DNA of 5,286 nucleotides from the NCBI GenBank assembly GCA_051892815.1, contig JBJFGP010000044.1, forward strand, positions 1-5,286, read 5' to 3'. Source of the stretch: JAXFQS01 sp051892815 (GTDB taxonomy: Bacteria > Verrucomicrobiota > Kiritimatiellia > RFP12 > DVOR01). Below the pieces are notes generated by a model. It was not told where the DNA came from. It searched no databases and worked only from the letters and a program-made list of their open reading frames with translations. Made by a program: the position numbers and the translations under genes. Shown here piece after piece: positions 1-5,286 of this stretch (positions within the stretch are counted from its first letter, which is position 1; the number at the start of each line of letters is the position of its first letter).

Positions 1-1
1 C

Positions 2-637
2 CCGGACGCGGTCGTCTATCTCCCCGAAGAGAGGTGCGTCGTCATCGATGTGAAGGTCTCCCTGACGGCCTATGTCAACGCTGTCGAACAAAACAATCCA
101 GACCTTCTCAAAGCCCATGTCGCATCCATCAAGAAACACATTGACGAACTCTCCGAGAAGCACTACGAACGCGCCGTCGGTTCGCTCGACTTCGTACTGA
201 TGTTCACGCCCAATGAAGCGGCCTACGCCGCCGCCCTTGCTCAGGATCCTTCGCTGTGGGAGTATGCCTACCAGAAGAAGGTGCTGCTGGTCGCCCCCTG
301 TACCTTGATGGTCGCCCTTCGGATTGCCGCCAATCTTCGCACGCTGGAGGTGCGTACCAAATACGCCGACAGGTTGGCAGATGTCGGTGGCAAACTTTAC
401 AACAAGTTGGCCACATTCGTTGATACCCTTTCCTCTGTCCGCAAGCACCTCGAAAACCTCAACGCCGCCTTGACCAAGGCAGAAAGTCAACTCTCCACGG
501 GACGCGGCAACGCCATCCGGCTGGCCGACGAGTTGCGCCGCCTGGGCGCGGAAACAACAAAAGAACTGCCTCCCGAACTGGTTGATTCAGCCCTGAACGA
601 ATTGCCTGACCAAGGCGCCCCGGATTTCCAGCCATGA
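2..637 (+). CDS. rmuC: RmuC family protein, C-terminal part (5' end outside window)
   Basis: Partial gene, 211 residues, open to the left edge in the frame starting at base 2. The first residues read PDAVVYLPEERCVVIDVKVSL and match the start of the conserved RmuC core, a PD-(D/E)xK-like nuclease fold. The D and K of the IDVK segment (bases 44-55) keep the usual catalytic spacing, though the common family form is IDSK. Further family hallmarks follow: a DPSLWEYAYQKKVLLVAPCTLM block, a GGKLYNKL block, and the C-terminal LSTGRGNAIRLADELRRLG block, which is helical and probably coiled coil. RmuC is linked to limiting inversions at short inverted repeats and is often described as a DNA recombination protein; its enzymatic activity is not well established. 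An apparent GTG start at base 50 lies inside the conserved core and is not the real start. The stop TGA overlaps the ATG of the next gene by 4 bases. Identification is firm; function is known only at family level. Confidence 0.93.
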   Translation, partial: PDAVVYLPEERCVVIDVKVSLTAYVNAVEQNNPDLLKAHVASIKKHIDELSEKHYERAVGSLDFVLMFTPNEAAYAAALAQDPSLWEYAYQKKVLLVAPCTLMVALRIAANLRTLEVRTKYADRLADVGGKLYNKLATFVDTLSSVRKHLENLNAALTKAESQLSTGRGNAIRLADELRRLGAETTKELPPELVDSALNELPDQGAPDFQP

Positions 638-1206
638 TCCACCTCAACTACCCATTCCGCGAAGCGGATGTTCGACGCCTGCGCATCGGCGATGCCGTAG
701 CCATTAGCGGCATTCTCTGCACCGGACGTGACCGTCTCCACCAGCACCTCCACGAGGGCGGAAAATTGCCGATATCCCTGCGCGATGGCGCGCTCTACCA
801 CTGCGGCCCCGTATCCGTCAGACAAGACGGGGCGTGGAGAATCGTCGCGGCGGGACCGACCACTTCCTCCCGCGAAGAGCCCTACGAAGCCGATGTGATT
901 GCCCGTGAAGGCATCCGCGTGCTGCTGGGCAAAGGCGGCATGGGAAGCAAAACCCTTGAGGCCTGCCAAAAGCACGGTTGCGTCTACCTCCAGACAACGG
1001 GAGGGGCCGCTGCCTTGCTGGCAGACTGCATCGTCCGTGTGCGGGATGTCCACTTCCTCGAAGCCTTCGGCCCGGCCGAGGCCATGTGGGAACTAGAGGT
1101 CAAAGACTTGCCCGCCATCGTCGGGATGGATACCCACGGCAACACCCTTTTCGGGCAAGTTCGGGAACGCTCGACTGCCCGCCTTCAGGAACTTTTGGGA
1201 GAATAG
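634..1206 (+). CDS. Class I fumarate hydratase / tartrate dehydratase-type beta subunit
   Basis: A 190-residue protein matching the C-terminal (beta) domain of iron-sulfur class I fumarases and L(+)-tartrate dehydratases. Visible family motifs are TGRDRLH (30-36), GPTTSSR (74-80), GKGGM (99-103), TGGAAAL (122-128) and FGPAEAMWELEVKDLP (145-160). In two-subunit enzymes this chain joins the alpha chain, which holds the 4Fe-4S cluster cysteines, to catalyse reversible hydration of fumarate to malate or dehydration of tartrate in the cytoplasm. The length is normal for a separate beta subunit. The start ATG overlaps the rmuC stop (ATGA), suggesting translational coupling; there is no strong Shine-Dalgarno close by. 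No alpha subunit lies in the window: upstream is rmuC and downstream is panC. Substrate (fumarate, tartrate or another hydroxy acid) cannot be decided from this chain. After GPTTSSR the sequence has EEP where the family usually has M-D-P. Confidence 0.9.
   Translation: MIHLNYPFREADVRRLRIGDAVAISGILCTGRDRLHQHLHEGGKLPISLRDGALYHCGPVSVRQDGAWRIVAAGPTTSSREEPYEADVIAREGIRVLLGKGGMGSKTLEACQKHGCVYLQTTGGAAALLADCIVRVRDVHFLEAFGPAEAMWELEVKDLPAIVGMDTHGNTLFGQVRERSTARLQELLGE
1197..1202 (+). promoter_or_regulatory. Shine-Dalgarno of panC
   Basis: GGGAGA lies 9 bases before the ATG at 1212, within the last codons of the fumarase-type gene. It decides the panC start: the same frame stays open back to 978, but that stretch overlaps the upstream gene and encodes no PanC-like sequence. 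Confidence 0.7.
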
Positions 1207-1211
1207 ACTCA

Positions 1212-2057
1212 ATGGAAACATTCCGCGAACCGCAGGCGCTCCAACACTTCGCCCTCGCCCAGAGAGCGGCGGGGAAAACGATTGGTCTCGTGCCGACTAT
1301 GGGCTACCTCCATGAAGGTCACCTCTCCTTGATTCGGGAAGCCAGACAACGCACCGATACCGTCATCGTATCCATCTTCGTGAATCCCATCCAATTCGCC
1401 CCGAACGAAGACTTTGCCAGTTATCCACGCAACGAAATCCGTGACCTCGAACTCTGCCGCCAGGAAGGCGCCGATGCCATCTTTCTCCCGACTCCTGAGA
1501 CGATGTACGCCCCAGACGCATCCATCACCATCTGCGAAAACAACCTTTCAAAATCCCTTTGCGGAATCCGCCGCCCTACCCACTTCCAGGGTGTCTGCAC
1601 GGTCGTCGCCAAGCTCTTTAACCTCGCCTGCCCAACCCTCGCCGTCTTCGGGCAGAAAGACTTCCAGCAAGCCGCAATCATCAAGCGAATGGTGCGCGAT
1701 CTCAACTTTCCCATCGAGATTCTCGTTGCCCCCATCGTGCGTGAAAAAGACGGCTTGGCCAAGTCCTCTCGTAATGTCTACCTCAGCCAGCAGGAACGCC
1801 AAAATGCCCTCGGACTAAGCCAGGCCCTCGCCCTCGCCCAGTCTATGGTAGATGGCGGAGAGCGCCAAGTTCCCATCCTGAGGGATGCCTTGAACAAGTT
1901 GCTTAGGGAGCATCACCTCCAGCCCGACTACATCGAGTTCGTCGACGAAAACTCCTTGCAACCAAAACAGACGATTGATGCCCAAACCCATGTGGTGCTC
2001 GCGGCATTCTGCGGGAAAACACGATTGATTGACAATGCAGCCTTGACGGTTCACTAA
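1212..2057 (+). CDS. panC: Pantoate--beta-alanine ligase (pantothenate synthetase)
   Basis: A 281-residue protein of full family length (E. coli PanC is 283). It joins pantoate and beta-alanine using ATP, via a pantoyl-adenylate, to make pantothenate, the precursor of coenzyme A, in the cytoplasm. It belongs to the nucleotidyltransferase superfamily. Visible motifs are PTMGYLHEGHLSLI (28-41) with the HIGH-like HEGH, FVNPIQFAPNEDFASYPR (56-73) with the pantoate-contacting N and Q, FQGVCTVVAKLFN (125-137), FGQKDFQQ (146-153), and the KMSKS-like region GLAKSSRN (181-188), where the common form is AMSSRN. The C-terminal third fits the PanC dimer/lid domain. The ATG at 1212 is chosen because it has a good Shine-Dalgarno and gives the expected N-terminus. 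It sits 5 bases after the preceding stop and 14 before the next gene, so it is co-transcribed. No panB or panD is in view. Confidence 0.97.
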   Translation: METFREPQALQHFALAQRAAGKTIGLVPTMGYLHEGHLSLIREARQRTDTVIVSIFVNPIQFAPNEDFASYPRNEIRDLELCRQEGADAIFLPTPETMYAPDASITICENNLSKSLCGIRRPTHFQGVCTVVAKLFNLACPTLAVFGQKDFQQAAIIKRMVRDLNFPIEILVAPIVREKDGLAKSSRNVYLSQQERQNALGLSQALALAQSMVDGGERQVPILRDALNKLLREHHLQPDYIEFVDENSLQPKQTIDAQTHVVLAAFCGKTRLIDNAALTVH

Positions 2058-2060
2058 CAG

Positions 2061-2065
2061 AGGAA
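2061..2065 (+). promoter_or_regulatory. Shine-Dalgarno of the DUF362 gene
   Basis: AGGAA lies 6 bases before the ATG at 2072, in the 14-base gap after panC. It supports this start, which places the twin-arginine motif at residues 4-5. Confidence 0.65.
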
Positions 2066-2071
2066 TAACCT

Positions 2072-2962
2072 ATGCTAAACAGAAGAGAATTCATTGCCAC
2101 AGCCTCCGCCGCAGGTGCGGCTTCGCTTGGCATCGCCGAGGGCACGAATGACGCCCAATCCGAAGTGGTTGCCGTCCGCAACGGTACCCCTGTCGAGATG
2201 TTTCGCAAAGGTATTGCCCGCCTCGGTGGTATGCAAGCATTCGTCAAGCCAGGACAGCGTGTCGTGGTCAAACCCAATGCCGCCTGGGACAGGACACCTG
2301 AAGAAGCCGCCAATACCAATCCTGAATTGGTCGGCGAGATAGTGCGGCAAGCACGAGAAACCGGTGCCGCGCAAGTGCTCGTCTTCGACCATACCTGCAA
2401 TGCAGAACGCAATACCTATGCCCGAAGTGGTATCGAAGCCGCCGTCAAGGCTGCTGGGGGCAAGATGATTTCGGGTGCAGATGAGGCCGACTATGTAGAA
2501 AAGGAATGTTCCCAAGCCATTCGCCTCAAACAAGCCAAAATCCACAGAGCAGTCCTGGAAGCGGATGTCTTCATTAACGTCCCGGTCCTAAAAAACCACG
2601 GGGGAACGAAGATGACTTCTGCCATGAAAAACTCTATGGGATGGATTTGGGATCGGCAGTATATGCATAAGAACGATCTGCCGCAATGTATCGCCGACTT
2701 GATTCTTTACCGTAAGCCAGATCTCAATGTCGTCGACGCCTACCGCATTATGATATCCAACGGTCCCCGTGGTGTCAGCAAAGCGGATGTCCGGATGCCA
2801 AAGTACCAGCTTCTATCCAGGGACATTGTGGCCATCGACGCTCAAGCGCTGAAGCTGCTACGCTACAAGCCCGAGGACATCCACTATCTGCAGAAGGGCG
2901 AGCGGCTCGGGCTTGGCACAGCGGATGAGAGTAAGATTCGCGTGACGCGCATTGACGCCTAA
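2072..2962 (+). CDS. DUF362 domain protein with Tat signal peptide
   Basis: A 296-residue protein. The N-terminus MLNRREFIATASAAGAASLG has the twin-arginine pattern R-R-x-F at residues 4-7, followed by a small-residue hydrophobic run, as in Tat signals that export folded proteins. The rest matches DUF362: GQRVVVKPNAAWD (61-73), VLVFDHTCNAERNTY (102-116), the core VFINVPVLKNHGGTKMTSAMKN (166-187), PDLNVVDAYRIM (216-227), and an ending IVAIDAQALKLL (252-263). The biochemical role of DUF362 is not settled. Family members are often found with, or fused to, 4Fe-4S ferredoxin domains, suggesting a redox or cofactor role. This copy has no ferredoxin motif and only three scattered cysteines (109, 146, 206), but the next gene, 23 bases downstream, is a polyferredoxin. 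A partnership outside the cytoplasmic membrane is inferred, not shown. The family call is strong; function is unknown. Confidence 0.9.
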   Translation: MLNRREFIATASAAGAASLGIAEGTNDAQSEVVAVRNGTPVEMFRKGIARLGGMQAFVKPGQRVVVKPNAAWDRTPEEAANTNPELVGEIVRQARETGAAQVLVFDHTCNAERNTYARSGIEAAVKAAGGKMISGADEADYVEKECSQAIRLKQAKIHRAVLEADVFINVPVLKNHGGTKMTSAMKNSMGWIWDRQYMHKNDLPQCIADLILYRKPDLNVVDAYRIMISNGPRGVSKADVRMPKYQLLSRDIVAIDAQALKLLRYKPEDIHYLQKGERLGLGTADESKIRVTRIDA

Positions 2963-2971
2963 CCTAACTAA

Positions 2972-2976
2972 GGGAG
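2972..2976 (+). promoter_or_regulatory. Shine-Dalgarno of the polyferredoxin gene
   Basis: GGGAG lies 9 bases before the ATG at 2986, in the 23-base gap after the DUF362 stop. It supports the ATG at 2986, which places the first membrane segment close to the N-terminus as in NapH-like proteins. Confidence 0.65.
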
Positions 2977-2985
2977 TCCATATTT

Positions 2986-4356
2986 ATGTGCAACCGCGGG
3001 GTGACTTGGCGCTGGGGTAGACGCCTCCTAGCAATGCTCTCTGTCGTAGGTATTGCTGGTGCCTTTTGGGGACTATGGCCGCTACTTCCGCCTCAAGTTG
3101 CCCCCTCGGTCGAGGCTTTGCGACTTGGACTGCTTTCGGGGCTTTTCTCGACGCTCTTTCTAGCGGCTGCGACATTGCTCTTCGGACGCATCTATTGTGC
3201 CGCGTTCTGCCCGCTTGGGGTTCTGCAGGATTGCCTCCCCAGCGGACGGTCGCGCGGACTGAAACACCCCATTCGCTTCGCCCTGCTTGGGGTGTGGGGT
3301 GCGTCAGTTCTACTCGGCGACTTTCTTGCCATGCGCTATCTCGACCCATATAGTCTGTTCGGGGCGGTCGTGGCTGGAAGCCTCATTCCGTTTGGTGCAA
3401 TTTTGGCGTTATCCTTGACACTCGGGGGGCGCTTTTGGTGCCGAGAACTCTGCTCAATCGGGGCCGGGCTGGAGTTGTTGAGCCGTCATTCATTTTTCCA
3501 GCTGGCCATTGACCAATCCCGTTGCATCTCGTGCGGCGCGTGCGCCAAAGTCTGTTCAGGCGCCTGCATTGATCCCCAGTCAAAAACCATCAACTCCGGG
3601 CGTTGCATCCGCTGCATGAATTGCCTTTCCGCGTGTCGACTTGGTGCTATCGCCTGGCACTCAGACAAGCGCGCCCGCGCACCTAAAAAGCCCCTTGCCG
3701 AAAGGCGAAACTTCCTGAAGGCTCTGACCTTCGCCGCAGGAGGAACAGCCCTAGGCTCCATCCTTCATTGCTCTCACGGCAGCACGAACGATCTCATTGC
3801 GCCACCGGGCGCCGGCGGGCTCTCCCAATTCCTCTCTCGCTGCACAGGATGCGGGCTCTGCATCAGAAACTGCGAAGGGCGCGTTCTAACCTTCCGCAAC
3901 GGCGTGGCGGCACTAGACTTCGCCAAGGGAATGTGCGAATTCTCCTGCACCAACTGCTCGAATATCTGCCCAACCGGAGCCCTCAAACCATTGAATCTGT
4001 TGGTCAAACGCCGCACAGCCATCGGCAAAGCTCGATTCTTTCCATCCCGCTGTGTCGCAGTTCAGGATGGGACAGACTGCGGCGCTTGCGCAGAGCATTG
4101 TCCAACCGGCGCCCTGCGCATGATTCCAGACACAAACGGTCGGCGCGTCCCCCTTCTCGAAGCAGCCTTGTGTATCGGCTGCGGAAACTGCGAGCACCCT
4201 TGCCCCGTCCGCCCGGAACGCGCCATCGTGGTTGAATCCATCGCGACCCAAACACTTGCCGCCGATCCCGAAACCTGGTTCCGGACGCGCTCACCAAACG
4301 AACCTGGAGACGCCACCGGCGAGCACAATACCGCCGAAGGCGAATGGCTGCTCTAA
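2986..4356 (+). CDS. NapH-NapG-like fused membrane polyferredoxin with internal twin-arginine motif
   Basis: A 456-residue protein with 32 cysteines. Residues 1-150 hold about four membrane segments (roughly 14-34, 45-66, 95-115, 127-146). GRIYCAAFCPLG (67-78) and GRFWCRELCSIGA (148-160) are the paired CX3CP-type motifs of the NapH/NosR/CcoG group; the second has S instead of P. Next come two 4Fe-4S motifs, C180-183-186-190 and C207-210-213-217. Residues 239-262 read ERRNFLKALTFAAGG and onward, a Tat-like signal in mid-chain. Residues 286-406 hold four more motifs (286-296, 317-328, 356-372, 396-406) spaced as in NapG. NapH and NapG pass electrons from quinol to periplasmic partners, so this chain probably moves electrons between the membrane pool and an exported acceptor or donor. 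The C-terminal half is inferred to be exported. It follows the Tat-signal DUF362 gene by 23 bases, its likely partner. No nap, nos or other terminal reductase gene is in the window, so napH or napG would be misleading names. Confidence 0.88.
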   Translation: MCNRGVTWRWGRRLLAMLSVVGIAGAFWGLWPLLPPQVAPSVEALRLGLLSGLFSTLFLAAATLLFGRIYCAAFCPLGVLQDCLPSGRSRGLKHPIRFALLGVWGASVLLGDFLAMRYLDPYSLFGAVVAGSLIPFGAILALSLTLGGRFWCRELCSIGAGLELLSRHSFFQLAIDQSRCISCGACAKVCSGACIDPQSKTINSGRCIRCMNCLSACRLGAIAWHSDKRARAPKKPLAERRNFLKALTFAAGGTALGSILHCSHGSTNDLIAPPGAGGLSQFLSRCTGCGLCIRNCEGRVLTFRNGVAALDFAKGMCEFSCTNCSNICPTGALKPLNLLVKRRTAIGKARFFPSRCVAVQDGTDCGACAEHCPTGALRMIPDTNGRRVPLLEAALCIGCGNCEHPCPVRPERAIVVESIATQTLAADPETWFRTRSPNEPGDATGEHNTAEGEWLL

Positions 4357-4376
4357 ACCGCACGACCGCATCGAGA

Positions 4377-4401
4377 CACGAGAGGTTATTCCCCTCAAGT
4401 G
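4377..4401. terminator. Weak imperfect hairpin after the polyferredoxin gene
   Basis: The arms CACGAGAGG and CCTCAAGTG pair at 7 of 9 positions around a 7-base loop, 20 bases after the polyferredoxin stop. There is no T-run on either strand, so it is at best a weak or Rho-assisted 3' end. The rest of the 167-base convergent gap (4357-4523) shows no supported gene. Confidence 0.2.
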
Positions 4402-4523
4402 ACTACTACGGCATCGTCGCACGAATCCCCTCCCCCTGACTATTCCTATCAACCCTTTTACCCTGAAGGTTGCTAGCGTCTCCCCCAAGAGGTACGTACC
4501 CGCGCCTTCCACTCCAGCCAACC

Positions 4524-5286
4524 TTACCTCCTCATTGGCTGATAAGATATACAGGCTCGAGGGGAGCCCCTGTTTCGCCACCAGTACTCGACCTCAGCCT
4601 TTACCTTTCGCTCGTTCTCCTCTGTATTACGGCTGAACTGGCGACCCTTCTTGGCAATCTTGTTTCCGTCCTTCTCCAGTTTTGAAACCAGTTTGTCACG
4701 GCTCTCTTTAATCATTCGCTCCTGGATCATGGAGTAGGTATTCATAATGCCGCATTCGATACCCTCTATGCTATTAGCGTTCTTCAAGTCCTCAATGTCC
4801 TTGAGCACAATCTCTCGACGATGACTGTAGCATAGTGCGTAAGCCAATTTCTGCAGCCATCGACGCGCCGTGTTGAGCAGTTCCCGTCTATTGACTGGCG
4901 ACGACCACGGAGATTCTCCTTCACGAATCTGTCCCTTCTCGCGCAACTCAGCCTCGACGATTTCCTCGACGAATGCCAGGAAGTCGGAAGGCCGCTTGAA
5001 GTCAAGCCGCTCGCGCTTGATGACTTGTATCGGTTCGGCAGGAACATCACCGCCGGCCTTGTCTTCTTTTCCGCTATTACCTTCTTCAGGTTTCGATTCC
5101 TCTTTTGACTGAGAAGATTCTACTTTGTCCGATTCTTCCTCATCCTCCTGGTAGCGCGCTTCAATCTCGTCAGACCTGTTCTTCGCCCGCTCAAGTATTC
5201 CTGACATCATTTCAGACTTCTCTGCTGGAACCTCTTCAGGCTCAGGAACTTTTGCAGGCTCAGGATTCACCTTGTCTAGAGGGACG
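4524..5286 (-). CDS. Unrecognised acidic protein, C-terminal 253 residues (5' end outside window)
   Basis: Minus-strand gene convergent to the operon, ending in TAA at 4526-4524 and open to the right edge. I do not recognise the family. A GTG at 5270 could start a 248-residue product, but no clear Shine-Dalgarno precedes it and the reading frame continues outward with VPLDK, so the gene probably begins outside. Counting from that GTG, residues 3-14 hold two PEPxxV repeats, residues 34-75 are strongly acidic and rich in E, S and K (probably disordered), and residues 85-228 are charged and mostly helical. The helical part includes a Trp/Tyr/Cys-containing core (RRWLQKLAYALCYSHRREIV, 136-155) and a possible coiled coil at 180-228. 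The end, EYWWRNRGSP followed by ten residues, is basic. There is no signal peptide or membrane segment in the visible part. Base composition looks near 50% GC, lower than the plus-strand genes. That its acidic, E/K/S-rich composition is consistent across about 250 codons supports real coding. Confidence 0.6.
   Translation of the reverse strand, partial: VPLDKVNPEPAKVPEPEEVPAEKSEMMSGILERAKNRSDEIEARYQEDEEESDKVESSQSKEESKPEEGNSGKEDKAGGDVPAEPIQVIKRERLDFKRPSDFLAFVEEIVEAELREKGQIREGESPWSSPVNRRELLNTARRWLQKLAYALCYSHRREIVLKDIEDLKNANSIEGIECGIMNTYSMIQERMIKESRDKLVSKLEKDGNKIAKKGRQFSRNTEENERKVKAEVEYWWRNRGSPRACISYQPMRR
4551..4573 (+). terminator. Possible GC-rich hairpin terminator inside the 3' end of the convergent gene
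   Basis: ACAGGCTC (4551-4558) pairs with GAGCCCCTGT (4564-4573) around the loop GAGGG, with a 2-base CC bulge. It is followed on the plus strand by only TTTC. It could end transcripts of the upstream plus-strand operon, but lies 195 bases past the last stop and within the last codons of the minus-strand gene, so it may equally be chance pairing in coding DNA. Confidence 0.2.
5237..5265 (-). repeat. Short tandem coding repeat, period 18 bases
   Basis: CAGGCTCAGGA occurs at 5237-5247 and again at 5255-5265, an 18-base period. On the minus strand it encodes two copies of a six-residue unit, PEPAKV and PEPEEV, in the acidic Pro/Glu-rich part of the unknown protein. More copies may lie beyond the right edge. 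Confidence 0.6.

Noticed and set aside
487..1053. 188-residue minus-strand open frame
   Set aside because: It lies opposite rmuC and the fumarase-type gene, both with clear family motifs; it shows no motif of its own.
978..1211. In-frame extension of panC back to 978
   Set aside because: It overlaps the fumarase-type gene in another frame, encodes Arg/Pro-rich sequence unlike PanC, and the ATG at 1212 has a proper Shine-Dalgarno and the expected N-terminus.
2075..2545. 156-residue minus-strand open frame opposite the DUF362 gene
   Set aside because: Shadow of a well-supported gene, with no recognisable domain.
3769..3771. Cys262 after the internal hydrophobic segment as a lipoprotein site
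   Set aside because: The preceding residues, S-I-L-H, do not fit a lipobox, which needs a small residue just before the cysteine.
4359..4424. CGCACGA and GCATCG each occur twice in the gap after the polyferredoxin gene
   Set aside because: Six- and seven-base matches in opposite order, explainable by chance; no larger repeat or RNA fold is supported.
4491..4500. Perfect 10-base palindrome GGTACGTACC in the convergent gap
   Set aside because: Too short and isolated to call an operator; no promoter or divergent gene is nearby, and symmetry does not extend to the flanks.
4291..4581. 96-residue minus-strand open frame across the convergent gap
   Set aside because: It overlaps both the 3' end of the polyferredoxin gene and the unknown gene in another frame, has no good ribosome site and no recognisable motif.

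Overview
The window (5286 bases) carries a tight run of five plus-strand genes (about 1 to 4356), a 167-base gap, and one convergent minus-strand gene that runs off the right edge. The organism is a bacterium with moderately high GC in the main gene block. Two predicted Tat-exported redox proteins, a two-subunit class I (iron-sulfur) fumarase-type gene and pantothenate synthesis suggest a Gram-negative or diderm lineage with anaerobic metabolism. A PVC-type or Bacteroidota-like relative would fit, but this is inference from gene content and is weakly held. There are no RNA genes, insertion sequences or CRISPR arrays.

Layout: (1) the C-terminal part of rmuC, a putative nuclease-scaffold gene, overlaps by 4 bases (ATGA) with (2) a 190-aa class I fumarase/tartrate dehydratase beta subunit. 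Its alpha partner is not in the window. Five bases later comes (3) panC, complete at 281 aa with its own Shine-Dalgarno. After 14 bases comes (4) a 296-aa DUF362 protein with an N-terminal twin-arginine signal. After 23 bases comes (5) a 456-aa membrane polyferredoxin. The spacings and overlaps indicate one transcription unit, with mixed housekeeping functions in front and a redox pair at the end.

The most interesting part is genes 4 and 5. Gene 5 reads as a NapH-like membrane domain (four predicted TM segments, CX3CP-type motifs, two 4Fe-4S motifs) joined in one chain to a NapG-like domain with four more 4Fe-4S motifs. Between them lies an internal twin-arginine motif, RRNFLK, followed by a short hydrophobic segment. 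This suggests one protein that carries electrons from the membrane or cytoplasm to six iron-sulfur clusters, with its C-terminal half exported by Tat from an internal signal. The adjacent DUF362 protein has its own Tat signal and is a plausible extracytoplasmic partner. The substrate is unknown.

The right-hand 760 bases encode, on the minus strand, the C-terminal 253 residues of an unrecognised protein. It has an acidic, Pro/Glu-rich N-terminal part with a short hexapeptide repeat, followed by a helical charged domain. Its base composition looks lower in GC than the operon, and it may belong to a different, possibly accessory, segment.
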